DNA from: Malassezia japonica
Lineage: Eukaryota; Basidiomycota; Malasseziomycetes; Malasseziales; Malasseziaceae
NCBI RefSeq assembly: GCF_029542785.1
Contig: NC_083370.1
Location: forward strand, 2,044,001 to 2,108,000
Length of the DNA stretch: 64,000 nt
Direction of reading: 5' to 3'
Each line of letters opens with the position of its first letter. Within the stretch, counting starts at the first letter, position 1. The notes under the pieces are model-generated. The model did no database searches and was not told the origin of the DNA. It worked only from the letters and a program-made list of their open reading frames with translations. This document shows positions 38,755 to 49,177 of this stretch, in pieces. The position numbers and the translations under genes are program-made.

Positions 38755-38847
38755 TCGCCGCAGCCAACACGTTGTAAGTGGAGGAGAAAAACACGTGCCA
38801 CCCTCGGAAGGAGCCCCGTGCCTTTTTTTTGTCGGGCTCGTGCCACG

Positions 38848-39833
38848 ATGGACTACCCCATGCGTTTCCTGAAGTCGAAGACGGCTGCTCTCATTACCTT
38901 CCCCTTCAGCGGTGGCCAGCCGCGCAAGGGTGTTGAGGATGGTCCTGAGGCTATGCTTCGCGCCGGCCTGCGCTCGCAGCTCGAGGAGCTCGGCTGGAAG
39001 GTCGATGTCGATCAGTCGATGAACTGGGACGAAATCAACCAGATTCTTGCCGAGGACAAGGACATCGACACCATGAAGAACCCTCGCTCTGTGTCGAAGG
39101 CCAGTGAGCAGCTTGCCGGCGTTATTGAGAAGCACGCCAAGGCGGGTGAGCTGCCCGTGACGCTCGGTGGTGACCACAGTCTCGGCACCGGCTCGATGAT
39201 CGGTGTGAACCGCGTGTACCCCGACGCGGCCACCATCTGGGTGGATGCCCACGCGGACATCAACACGGCGGCCACTACCCCGTCGGGCAACCTGCACGGC
39301 TGCCCCGTGGCCTTTGCGCTCGGCCTCGATGGCTCGTACGTCGAGCCTTTCAAGAGCTGGCTGCCGAACCCCCCGGTCGCCAGCCCCAACCGCCTGGTGT
39401 ACATCGGTCTGCGTGACGTTGACGAGGGTGAGCGCAAGATCCTCAAGCAGCACAACATCAAGGTGTTCTCGATGCACCATGTCGACAAGTACGGCATCGG
39501 CAAAGTGGTCGAGATGGCGCTTGACTACGTCAACCACAACACCTCGCGCCGCGACCGCCCGATCCACCTGTCGTTCGACGTGGACGCGCTCGACCCCAGC
39601 GTCGCGCCGAGCACCGGTACGCCGGTGCGTGGCGGCCTGACCTTCCGCGAGGGCCACTACATCTGCGAGGCGATCCACGAGACGGGCGCCGTCGTCGCCA
39701 TGGACCGTACGTACTTTTTGCTCACACAGTCGTCGAGGTCAACCCCAAGCTCGAGACCGAGGCCGCGGAGCAGACCATCGCTGTCGGCTGCTCGCTCATC
39801 CGCTCGACCCTCGGCGAGTCGCTCCTTGACTAA
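38848..39833 (+). CDS. CAR1: Arginase
   Basis: Hydrolyses arginine to ornithine and urea with a two-manganese centre. Exons 38848-39706 and 39730-39833 across a 23-nt intron. All three ureohydrolase signatures are present: [19 protein letters not shown] with NLHGCP, and [20 protein letters not shown], which supply the metal-binding His and Asp residues. The 320-residue length is normal for a fungal arginase. Codon use and GC are high, as expected for a well expressed gene. No transit peptide is seen, so it is probably cytosolic. Confidence 0.96.
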
Positions 39834-39886
39834 ATGTAGTGTGCTTGGGTGCACTGCCATAGCAGTAATGCATGGTGAAAGGGTAT

Positions 39887-40556
<670 letters not shown>

Positions 40557-40598
40557 GGCCGTCCTCCACATTTTTTTTGCCCGGCGTTTTTTCTCGCC

Positions 40599-42918
40599 AT
40601 GAACGCTTCGATCACGGGTGCGTGGGCGAAGCAGCGGCAGCTGTCGCTCAACTCGCCGGTGCCGCCGTCGAAGTCGGCCGCGGCCGCGGCGGCTGCGCGC
40701 GCGGCGAAAGGCGAGGACGGCGGCGAAGCCGGCCCGTCGTCGCGCGCGGCCGAGCCCAAGACGACCAAGCGCAAGTCGCGCTCCTCGCGCACCGACTCGA
40801 CCAAGCGTGGGCGCACGTCAAAGAATGCGCGTACGACTTCGGACGAGTACGATGCGCCGACGACGCGCCTGCGCGACATTGGTGGTGCCGAGTCGGCGAT
40901 TGAGAAGGCGCTCGAGCTCGTGGCAATGCCGCTGTGCCACCCCGAGATTTATCTCCATACCGGTGTGACGCCCCCGCGCGGCGTGCTCTTCCACGGCCCG
41001 CCGGGATGCGGCAAGACAATGATGGCCGGCGCACTTGCAGGTGTACGTGTCGCTACTCACACAGGAACTCGGTGTGCCATTCTTGTCAGTCAGTGCCCCG
41101 AGCATCGTGTCCGGCACGTCGGGCGAGTCGGAAAAGGCGCTGCGTGATACCTTTGACGAGGCGCAAAAGATTGCGCCGTGCATCCTTTTTATCGACGAGA
41201 TCGACGCCATCACGCCCAAGCGCGAGACGGCGCAGCGCGAAATGGAGCGCCGGATCGTCGCACAGCTGCTCACCTGCATGGACGGCCTCGCGTGGGAGAA
41301 GGGCGACGGCCGCCCCGTCATGATCCTCGGCGCGACGAACCGCCCCGACTCGCTCGACCCCGCGCTGCGCCGTGCCGGACGCTTTGACCACGAGATTGCG
41401 ATGAGTGTGCCGAACGAGGATGGGCGCGAGCAGATCCTGCAGGTGCTCTGCTCCAAGTTGCGAGTCGCGGGCGACTTCAACTTGCGGTACCTCGCGAAGC
41501 GCACGCCGGGCTATGTCGGTGCGGACCTCACGTCGCTCACGGCCGCGGCCGGCATCATTGCCGTGAAGCGCATCTTTCAGGACCTGAGCAACGAGCCGGC
41601 GCCGCTGCAGATCACCGAGGTGCACGAGTCGGTCGAGATGCAGTGCGACGGCGACGAGGTCAAGGCCGAGGTGGCCACGACCGAGGCGCAGGCAGAGACA
41701 CCCGAAGCGCCGGCGGACGCCCCCACCGAGGCCCCCACCGAGGCCCCCACCGAGGCCCCCACCGAGGCCGAGGCGCCTGCCGAGCCAGCGAGCGCCGAGC
41801 AGGCGCTTTCCGAGCCGTCCAAGGCGGTGATTGCGAACCCCGACTTTTTCGAGGCGCTGCCCGAAAATGTGCGGCGCTCGTCGATCGCCGCGTTCCTCGA
41901 ACGCTTCCCCGACCCGCTGCCCGAGTGGCAGCTTGAGCGCCTGGCCATCACGAACCAAGACTTTTTGGAAGCGCTCGACGTGGTGCAGCCCTCGTCGAAG
42001 CGCGAGGGCTTTGCGACGGTGCCCGATGTGACGTGGGAGGATATCGGTGCCTTGCACCATATTCGCGAGGAGCTGAGTATGGCCGTCGTGCAGCCGATCC
42101 GGCGCCCCGAGCTGTTCCACGCGCTCGGTGTCGACGCGAGCTCCGGCGTGCTCCTCTGGGGCCCGCCCGGGTGCGGCAAGACGCTCCTTGCAAAGGCCGT
42201 CGCGAACGAGAGCCGTGCCAACTTTATCAGCGTTAAAGGCCCGGAGCTGCTGAACAAGTACGTCGGTGAGAGTGAAAAGGCCGTGCGCCAGGTCTTTGCA
42301 CGCGCGCGCGCCTCGTCGCCGTGTGTCATCTTCTTTGACGAGCTCGACGCGCTGGTGCCGCGGCGTGACGATTCGCTGTCCGAGTCGTCGGCGCGCGTCG
42401 TGAATACGCTCCTGACGGAGCTCGACGGTCTCGAGTCGCGTGTACAGACCTATGTGATTGCGGCAACCAACCGCCCCGACATGATCGACCCTGCCATGTG
42501 CCGCCCCGGCCGCCTGGACAAGCTGCTCTACGTGGATCTGCCGAGCGCCTCGGAGCGTTTCGATATTCTGCGCACGCTCACGAAAAAGACGCCGCTCGCG
42601 CACGAGGCCGACGCCGACGCGACCCGGCACACGGTCGACCTCGAGGTCGTTGCAAACGACGCCCGCGCCGAAGGGTACAGCGGTGCGGACCTCGCCGCGC
42701 TCGTGCGCGAGGCCGCCGTCACGGCGCTGCGCGAAAAGATCGTGTCCCCGATGCACTACGGCGACGACGCACCCCCCACCGAGCGTGTGTGCATTTTCCA
42801 GCACCACTTCCTCCAGGCCTTTGACCGTGTGCTCCCCAGTGTGAACCGCGAGCAGCGCAAGAAGTACGAGCTGCTGCGCGGCCGCCTCGCCACCGGCGCC
42901 GCCGTGCGGGGTTCGTAG
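40599..42918 (+). CDS. RIX7: Rix7/NVL-type double AAA ATPase (60S ribosome biogenesis)
   Basis: An AAA ATPase that strips factors from nucleolar pre-60S particles. Exons 40599-41042 and 41065-42918 across a 22-nt intron inside the first ATPase module. AAA-1: FHGPPGCGKTM (Walker A), ILFIDEIDAI (Walker B), ILGATNRPDSLDPALRRAGR (arginine finger region). AAA-2: LWGPPGCGKTL, VIFFDELDALVPRRDD, IAATNRPDMIDPAMCRPGRL. Between them sits an acidic/Ala/Pro linker that contains a 12-bp tandem repeat. The N-terminus is basic (KTTKRKSRSS), suggesting nuclear targeting. Only 42 bases separate its start from the divergent TAD2 start. Confidence 0.94.
41722..41769 (+). repeat. 12-bp minisatellite in the RIX7 linker
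   Basis: Four identical copies of ccccaccgaggc, in frame, encode consecutive Thr-Glu-Ala-Pro units between the two ATPase domains. Perfect copies suggest recent expansion, so copy number may differ between strains. Confidence 0.85.
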
Positions 42919-42985
42919 ATCGGGTAGTATGACCTAGTAGGATGCCGCGAACACGTGGGGCGCCGCGCCCGTCGCTCTTACGATC

Positions 42986-43566
42986 ATGCCGGCGTACCAC
43001 TCGAGCTACAACGAGGAGCCGAACGTGCGGCAGATCGCCTCGATTTCGATCCTGCCGCTGAATACGCGCAGCCGCGGCCCTGCCCCCCCGCCGAGTACGT
43101 CGCCCCGCTCACGCAGTCGACCCGTCCCGGCCGGATATCGTGGAGGAGAGCATTGACCTGTTCCGTGCGAACTCGCTCTTTCGCAACTTTGAGATCAAGG
43201 GCGGTGCGGACCGCGTACGTATTGTTGCTAAGCCAGCTCCTGATCTACCTGATCCTCTTCATCTCCGACTGCCTGTCGCGCATTGCTGCGTCGCATGGTC
43301 CGTGGACCAAGCACGAGGCGCTGAAGCAGCTCTCGTCGCACGCCGTCGACGGCTTTGCGCTCCCCGGCGATGCCAACTTTCCCCTCTCGTCGCTGTACTC
43401 GGCGCCGGCGAGCCGCGCGGACGCAGACGCCTTGCGGCAGTACCTCACGCAGGCCCGCCAAGAAACCGTGACGCGCCTCGTCGAAAAGATTTATCAAGAC
43501 GACGTCCCGTCGCGGTGGTGGCTCGCGTTTACCAAGCGCAAGTTTATGGGCAAGAGTCTGTCATAA
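42986..43566 (+). CDS. ARC18: Arp2/3 complex subunit ARPC3 (Arc18)
   Basis: Actin-nucleation complex subunit. Exons 42986-43094, 43117-43214 and 43237-43566. The start MPAYHSSYNEEPNVRQIASI, the block SRPDIVEESIDLFRANSLFR, and after the second splice LLIYLILFISDCLSR match the family closely, as does the end RWWLAFTKRKFMGKSLS. Both 22-nt introns are needed. The protein is about 178 residues, as expected. Its stop codon directly abuts the stop codon of eIF3m on the opposite strand, with no base between. Confidence 0.94.
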
Positions 43567-44913
43567 CTACGACGAAGCAGCCGTTTCCTGGGCGTGCGCC
43601 TCGTCCTGCGACGGAAGCGCGCCCGCCTCGGCCACGGCGCTCGGAGCGCGGTTCTGTGCGCCGGCAGCTGGGTTAGTGTAGATAGACGTACTACCAATCG
43701 TCGCAATCAGCGTCTGGATGCTCTTTTGCCACTGGGTCAGGCGCTCCTCGAGCGACTCCCACTGCGGCTTTTCAAAGGTGCGGTGCGTCGAGCGGTACAC
43801 CCTAAAGGACTGCTTCACTTGGGAAAGCTTGCCCGAGACGAGGCCGGCACGGATCACATCAATGACCCACGCCTCGACCTCGTCGTCGCTCACGCCGAGG
43901 ACCTGCGCAATGTCCGCGTAGGACACCTCCGCAGAGACACTCCGCGCACAGAGCGTCGCGAGGTCCAAGAGGCGCATCTTGCGGCTCAGCGCGTCGAGAT
44001 CGAGGTCGAGACGCGTGAGCACCTCCTTGTTCTTCGACGCCCACTGCTCGAGCTCAGCACGCGAGCCCGCGACAAAGATCTTGAGCAGTTCAAAGACGGG
44101 CGCGCCTTGCAGGTCCTGCACCGCCTTGACGTGGAGCAGCTCCTCCATCTCAAAGAGCTTCGGCAGGCGGAGCACGTCTGCAATGCTCTTTTCCGCGACG
44201 TCGCGGCGCACATCTGCCGACAGCGACGCCTCGTTCGAGATATAACGCAGGTGCAGGAGCGCAAACTGGTATGCCTTGGCCACCCACTCGGGGCCCGCGT
44301 CAGGGGCCTGCAGGGCGGCCGAAACGCTCGCGAGGCATGCATTCTTCTTGTCCGCAGCCACGTCCCACTGCGCGAGCCATTCGGGGAGCGACTTGAGCGC
44401 CGCGTTCAAAAAGTCCACGTCGCCATTCACCGAGGCGAGGGAAAGCAGCGCGCTGAATACATCGAGACGAAGGGACGAGGTGGGGGGGAGGACGTTGAAA
44501 ATGTTCGCAAGGATGCGGTACTTGATCACACTGCGCTCGGCGGCGGCGGCCGAGCTCGTGTCGCTCACGCTCTGCACGAGGTGCGTCAGGAGCGAGGCAC
44601 GCTCGGCACTGTCCTCGGCAAAGTTGCGCACGACAAGCGTCACAAGCAAGTTAAACAGACCCTCGACCTCGCGGTCCGTGCCGTCAGTCACACCCGGCGT
44701 GGCGTGCACGAGCTTCTTGACGAGTTCGCGCGCTTTCTCGGCGCCTTCTTCGGGGCTCTGCGCCTCGTCAGCGGCCGTTGCCTCCTTCGCCAGCGCGTCG
44801 ACCCACTCGGCACGCTGGGCCTCGGGGTACAACCGCGAAAGCAGGAGCGTGCATTCCTCCGTGTAGTCACGGAGCGTGCCGTCGTTCAGCACCGACACTA
44901 GATCCGAGCTCAT
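43567..44913 (-). CDS. Translation initiation factor eIF3 subunit m (PCI domain)
   Basis: A PCI-domain scaffold subunit of eIF3. The C-terminal PCI winged-helix part is clear: LFEMEELLHVKAVQDLQ, RLLDLATLCARSVSAEVSYA, IAQVLGVSDDEVEAWVIDVI and RAGLVSGKLSQVKQSFRVYR, which fits eIF3m. The frame is open from 44913 to 43567, but bases 43668-43691 form a perfect small intron (gtacgt, ctaac, ccag) of 24 nt, a multiple of three. Both spliced and retained forms stay in frame: the former reads ATIG-T-AGAQNR, the latter adds eight residues. I favour removal. The tail is Ala/Gln/Ser-rich. Confidence 0.92.
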   Translation of the reverse strand: MSSDLVSVLNDGTLRDYTEECTLLLSRLYPEAQRAEWVDALAKEATAADEAQSPEEGAEKARELVKKLVHATPGVTDGTDREVEGLFNLLVTLVVRNFAEDSAERASLLTHLVQSVSDTSSAAAAERSVIKYRILANIFNVLPPTSSLRLDVFSALLSLASVNGDVDFLNAALKSLPEWLAQWDVAADKKNACLASVSAALQAPDAGPEWVAKAYQFALLHLRYISNEASLSADVRRDVAEKSIADVLRLPKLFEMEELLHVKAVQDLQGAPVFELLKIFVAGSRAELEQWASKNKEVLTRLDLDLDALSRKMRLLDLATLCARSVSAEVSYADIAQVLGVSDDEVEAWVIDVIRAGLVSGKLSQVKQSFRVYRSTHRTFEKPQWESLEERLTQWQKSIQTLIATIGSTSIYTNPAAGAQNRAPSAVAEAGALPSQDEAHAQETAASS

Positions 44914-44990
44914 CGTCGCGGCTCCGTCAGACGTCGTTTCTCCTTTTCTTCACGTGGTGGGTCACGTGGTTTACTTGCGCTTGGACCGCG

Positions 44991-45407
44991 ATGGCGTCGC
45001 TGTGGATCATTAACAAGGCCGGCGGCCTGGTGTTCCAGTGCGAGCACTTTGCGTACCCACACAAGGCGGCAGGCGAGGCAGAGATTACATCGAATGACTA
45101 CCTGATTCTGGCGGGCACGCTGCACGGCATCCACGCGATTGCGTCGCGTATCCAGCCGGTGCCGGGCAAGACCTGCTCGGGCCTCGAGGTGCTCGAGGCA
45201 GAAAACCTCTTGATTCACGTCAAGATGACCGAAACGGGAACCAAGCTCGTTCTCCTTACGCACACCACACACCCGAACCCGGGGGGGGTACTCAAACGCG
45301 CGTACGAGCTCTACGTCGACCACGTCATGAAGGACCCATTTTACATTGCGGAAATGCCGATCCGCATCGAGGCGTTCGACCGCGAGGTGGCTGCGCTCCT
45401 CCAGTAG
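44991..45407 (+). CDS. TRS23: TRAPP complex subunit TRAPPC4/Trs23 (sybindin-like)
   Basis: A longin-fold subunit of TRAPP, the Rab1/Ypt1 exchange-factor complex at the Golgi. A single exon encodes 138 residues from MASLWIINKAGGLVFQCEHF. The blocks LILAGTLHGIHAIASRIQP, FETANLLIH-like (ENLLIHVKMTETGTKLVLLT) and YELYVDHVMKDPFYIAEMPI are those of the sybindin family. Yeast Trs23 is longer because of insertions; this form has the compact length of the animal protein. It ends five bases before the convergent PTRHD1 gene. Confidence 0.92.
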   Translation: MASLWIINKAGGLVFQCEHFAYPHKAAGEAEITSNDYLILAGTLHGIHAIASRIQPVPGKTCSGLEVLEAENLLIHVKMTETGTKLVLLTHTTHPNPGGVLKRAYELYVDHVMKDPFYIAEMPIRIEAFDREVAALLQ

Positions 45408-45412
45408 ATACC

Positions 45413-45849
45413 CTAGTCACGCAGTAATGTACATTTCTTCAGGATCCGCGTAAGCGCCTCGGGCTTGCGGTTCGGCGCAATGGCCAGGCACGTGGGGAGA
45501 TTCTCGGGCTGCTCGACCCACAGGTAGTGCGGGGGGAGCGCATCCGTCGCGCTGGCCTCGGCAAGCTGGGCGGCGAGGCGGTCGAGCGGCACGTTCTTGG
45601 GGGTCTGAAGCACAATCTTGTGCATCGACGCAAGCTGGGTGGGTGAGATGTACGCTTGGGTATCTTCACGGTCCCACGTCTGTGCCAACACCTGGGTCAG
45701 TAGCGCGACGTACCGCAGCCGTAGCGTGCGCGGCCTGCGCCATCATCGGGCCGATCGTCCAGCCGTGCTCCTGCGTAAGCGATACGACCTACTTTGATCA
45801 GCGCACGGTCGACAATCAGCTGCATTACCAGCGGCGGAACGGCGCTCAT
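45413..45849 (-). CDS. PTRHD1-like peptidyl-tRNA hydrolase-fold protein
   Basis: Exons 45793-45849, 45714-45770 and 45413-45691; both introns are 22 nt. The spliced protein (130 aa) runs MSAVPPLVMQLIVDRALIK, then EHGWTIGPMMAQAAHATAAV, then SMHKIVLQTPKNVPLDRLAA and LWVEQPENLPTCLAIAPNRK. This is the PTH2-fold PTRHD1 family, distinct from the longer Pth2. Whether it acts on peptidyl-tRNA is unproven. The two first exons are 57 nt each and codon-exact. Its ATG lies only 10 bases downstream of the stop codon of the same-strand TB2/DP1 gene, so any private promoter must lie in that gene's coding end. Confidence 0.88.
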
Positions 45850-45859
45850 GATGTGGAGG

Positions 45860-47566
45860 CTACGGAGCACGGCGCGAGGTGTGGGGAACGGGGGTATCGG
45901 AGTGCGCCGCCTCGACGCGGGTACTGCGGCGTGGCGCGGGAAGGTCGGAGGTGCCGTCGGTCGACGGGCGCATCGGGCGCGGGAGCAGCGAGGTCTGCGA
46001 GAGCGTGCGCCGCGACGTCTGGGCGCGTGTGCTGGGACGACGTGTCTCGAGCGGCCGGGGCGCGTCGCTCGGCGAGGCAGCGACACGGCGCGCACTCTGC
46101 GTAGAGCGCCGCGCACGTTTTGGCTGGGTAGATAAAGGCGTGTCGCTCGGCGGCTCGCTAGCATGCGGGCGTTTCAGCGCGTCTTTTGGCTCAGAGTGAT
46201 CAGCGGGCGGTGGCTCGTGCTCAGGCTCCGCGACAGGCTCGACGGGGTCGGCGCGGCGTGTGCGCCGCTTGCGTGGGGGACTCGGTGCACGATCGCGAAG
46301 CGACTCGCCGAGGCGGTGTTCTTGCGTGGGCGATGCTTGGCGGAGGCTGCGCTTGGTGCGAGGCGTGGGGCGGGGGCTGTCGAGCGAGACAGACTCGGAC
46401 GCACGTACACGCCGTGCACTCGGCCTTGGTATGCTTGGGGCCGTGCGGTGCGCATTAGGGAGGGAATGTTCGGATGGTTGCTGAGCAGGCAGCACGATAT
46501 CCGACTCGTGTTTGATGGAGGGAGAAGCAGGCGCTGGGGTATGTTGTTGGGAGCCAGTTGGCTCGTGCGGCTGGCTTGGAGATTGTACCAGCTCCTCGCG
46601 CTTGTGCGGAATGTCGGGTGTGGAGAGTAGAGACGCTGTTTGCGACTCGACTTTGATTTGGACAGGTGCGTCGACAGCCGCAGCTGCTTCGGCTGCCTCG
46701 GCTGCCTCGAGCTCCTGTTGGAACGCTGCTGGTTCCTGCTCGACCCAACTGGGCTCAGTCGCCCTGCTCTTTGGCACCGATCGAGGCCCCACATTCTCGG
46801 CTTTGGGCACGACAATACCAGGCGTCTCGTTCGCCTCGCTCTTTTTCGGTTTGTTGGCTGACCTTGGCACCTTGGCCGACGCCGGCGTGCGTACGTACAA
46901 GCCAGGCACCTTGGGCGTCTTGCCTTGGCCTGGTGTTGGCGCGCCCTTTGATTGCGTCTTGGCACGCTTGGGTGTTATTGGTGCCTGACCCTGTTCACTT
47001 TGTCTCTGCCACGCTCCTTGCACGTAGGCATAGACCGTGGCGCCCCATTCGGTGCCTCGTTGCAATCCCCGCTTGACGCACTCTGGCGTGCTCTTTTGCA
47101 CGACGAGCCCCGCGACCCTGGCAAGGAACAGCAAGAGACCATGCACCCATAGCGTTGCGCTATCCACCCACGCCTCGTGCCGCCGCAGCACCGGCCGTAT
47201 GCCGTGCGCAAACAACAGGTACGACGCGCTCCGGTGGTTTGCAAGCATCCACAAGAGCCATACCATCTGGATCGTCGAGCAAAACGGAATGAACCACGCC
47301 AGCACGCCCGTAATGAGCGGCCGCACGCACAAGTATGCCGACCATACACCCAGCGTACAAAGCGCCTCGGCAATGCGCGCGCGGCGCTGCAACGACCCGA
47401 CGCGCCGCACTTCGCCGCGCTCGGTCCTCACGTCCGAGCGCCCCCAGTCGTGTGCAACCCTTGTACGAGCGCGCCGCGGTGTCGGCGCATGCACGAGCGC
47501 GCGGTGCGTCTCTAGCAAACACAAAACCGTCACAATCGCCTCGAGCACGGAATTGAGCACGGCCAT
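45860..47566 (-). CDS. TB2/DP1/HVA22 (REEP-like) ER membrane protein with long basic tail
   Basis: A 568-residue intronless protein. The N-terminal third has membrane-hairpin segments typical of REEP/Yop1-like proteins: an initial MAVLNSVLEAIVTVLCLLET, then RIAEALCTLGVWSAYLCVRP, ITGVLAWFIPFCSTIQMVWL and SYLLFAHGIRPVLRRHEAWV. The remaining roughly 370 residues are a disordered Ser/Pro/Arg-rich basic tail with motifs such as PTPGQGKTPKVPGLYVRTPA, ETPGIVVPKAE, PPRKRRTRRA and KRARRSTQSARR. Yeast Yop1 lacks such a tail. The family shapes tubular ER; a tail like this could bind DNA, RNA or microtubules, which is an inference. The start is the ATG at 47566; an in-frame TTG five codons upstream was ignored. 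Confidence 0.82.
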   Translation of the reverse strand: MAVLNSVLEAIVTVLCLLETHRALVHAPTPRRARTRVAHDWGRSDVRTERGEVRRVGSLQRRARIAEALCTLGVWSAYLCVRPLITGVLAWFIPFCSTIQMVWLLWMLANHRSASYLLFAHGIRPVLRRHEAWVDSATLWVHGLLLFLARVAGLVVQKSTPECVKRGLQRGTEWGATVYAYVQGAWQRQSEQGQAPITPKRAKTQSKGAPTPGQGKTPKVPGLYVRTPASAKVPRSANKPKKSEANETPGIVVPKAENVGPRSVPKSRATEPSWVEQEPAAFQQELEAAEAAEAAAAVDAPVQIKVESQTASLLSTPDIPHKREELVQSPSQPHEPTGSQQHTPAPASPSIKHESDIVLPAQQPSEHSLPNAHRTAPSIPRPSARRVRASESVSLDSPRPTPRTKRSLRQASPTQEHRLGESLRDRAPSPPRKRRTRRADPVEPVAEPEHEPPPADHSEPKDALKRPHASEPPSDTPLSTQPKRARRSTQSARRVAASPSDAPRPLETRRPSTRAQTSRRTLSQTSLLPRPMRPSTDGTSDLPAPRRSTRVEAAHSDTPVPHTSRRAP

Positions 47567-47612
47567 CGCGGCGCTCGGCAAATCGGCCGTGCGAATTTCC
47601 TACTCCACTACG

Positions 47613-48756
47613 ATGGTCTTTGGCCCGACGCTTCGTGCGGCGCGCAGCGCCGCCCCCCGCATGGCGCGTACGCTCGCGACGGCGCGCCCCCAGGTCCTGC
47701 TCATGGACGATATTGCCTTGGCCAAGTCCGACCTTGAGCGCCTGTCGCAGCGTGCCGAGGTCCTGGTACGTCGTCTTTCTCACCCAGCGCAACGAGGCCA
47801 AGACGCGCGACGAGCTGATCCAGGCGTTTGCGCACGGTGGCAAGTACGCCAACATCCGCGGCATGTACCGCCACTTTGGCGGTGCGCGCTCCGTGCGCAT
47901 TTCCGGCCGCTTCGACGAGGAGCTTGTCGGGGCGCTGCCCGAGTCGCTCAAGTTTATCGTGCACAACGGCGCCGGGTACGACCAGCTGGACATTTCCGCG
48001 CTGAGTGCGCGCGGCATCCAAGCGGCGAATGTTCCGACGGTCGTGAATGCGGCGACGGCCGACACAGCGCTCTTTCTGCTGATCGGCGCGATGCGCCGCT
48101 TCCCCCTCGCCATCAGCCAGCTGCACAGCGGCGTCTTTAACCAGCAGTTCCCCTTTACCTCGGCCTCTGACCCCGAAGGCAAGGTGCTCGGTATCGTCGG
48201 CGCCGGCGGCATCGGCCAGGAGCTTGCGCAAAAGGCTGCGCACGCGTTCGGCATGCGTGTTCTCTACCACAACCGCCGCCGCCGCAGCGAGGCGCAGGAG
48301 CAGGAAGGCATGCCGCCCGGCCGCCCGATGACTTATGTCGCGTCCCTCGACGAGCTGCTCGAGCAGAGCGACGCGGTGAGCCTCAACTGTCCCCTCACCC
48401 CTGAAACCAAGCACCTGATCAGCACGCCGCAGTTTCAGCGCATGAAAAAGACGGCGGTGCTGATCAACACGGCGCGTGGCCCGGTAGTCGATGAGGCGGC
48501 GCTCGTGGACGCGCTCGAGGCGGGCGAGATTGCAGGCTGCGGTCTCGACGTGTACGAGAACGAGCCGTCGGTGCACCCCAAGCTGCTCGAGCTCGCGTCG
48601 AGCAAGGCGATGCTCCTTCCCCACGTCGGCACGCTCTCGCTCGAGACGCAGACCAACATGGAGGCGACGTGCATCCGGAACCTCGAGCACGGCCTCGATA
48701 CCGGCGCACTGTCGTACACGGTCAAGGAGCAAGAAGGCCTCGGCCTCAAGGCGTAA
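47613..48756 (+). CDS. D-2-hydroxyacid dehydrogenase, glyoxylate reductase-like, probably mitochondrial
   Basis: Exons 47613-47765 and 47788-48756 across a 22-nt intron. The N-terminus (MVFGPTLRAARSAAPRMART) is an Arg/Ala-rich presequence. The NAD-binding motif is GIVGAGGIGQELAQKAAHAF. Catalytic and family blocks follow: VSLNCPLTPETKHLIS, LINTARGPVVDEAALVDALE, GCGLDVYENEPSVHPKLLEL and LLPHVGTLSLETQTNME, the last carrying the catalytic His. The closest match by memory is the fungal Gor1/GRHPR group, which reduces glyoxylate or hydroxypyruvate. Exact substrate not determinable. It is divergent from the TB2/DP1 gene by 46 bases. Confidence 0.88.
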
Positions 48757-48767
48757 TCTATAGTACA

Positions 48768-49153
48768 TTACATGCCAAAGAAGCGGCGCATGCGCTGGCC
48801 GAGCGACGGCGCGACCGACTGGCCGCGCGCCACGCGGCCCATTGCCTCGACGAGCTGCCCGTAGTAGTTTGGCGAGGACGCGGGATGCAGCACATTGCGC
48901 GGCGTGGGGTACTGTGTGAGTGGCGGGAGGGACATACTTCGCGGAGGCTCTCGCTGCTCCGAATGCGCTCGAGCGCGGCGAGCGACTTGCGTGCTTCGGC
49001 GATGTTGACGCGTGCCGCGCCCGACGACAGCTCGACCTCGGTCGCACGGCGGATCGCCTCGCCAAAGTCCAGGTTCGGGCGCAGGGGGTCCTTCGGCCAG
49101 GTCTGCGCCAGCTTCAGCAGCGCTTTGCGCACGTCTTGGGCGGCACCGGACAT
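48768..49153 (-). CDS. Cytochrome bc1 assembly factor, UQCC2/Cbp6-like
   Basis: Exons 48938-49153 and 48768-48911, separated by a 26-nt intron. The product is 119 residues. MSGAAQDVRKALLKLAQTWP followed by KDPLRPNLDFGEAIRR matches the opening of the mitochondrial UQCC2 family, and SLREYPTPRNVLHPASSPNY, then YGQLVEAMGRVARGQ with an end RMRRFFGM, matches its close. Cbp6/UQCC2 helps translate and assemble cytochrome b. No classic presequence is obvious. The identification rests on short blocks recalled from memory, so moderate confidence. It converges on the dehydrogenase gene with 11 bases between stops. Confidence 0.75.
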
Positions 49154-49177
49154 GGTCGCTACGAAAAAGCCACGTGG

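Noticed and set aside
41086..42807. 573-codon frame antisense to RIX7
   Set aside because: Arg/His-rich shadow of the AAA ATPase coding strand; no recognisable domain.
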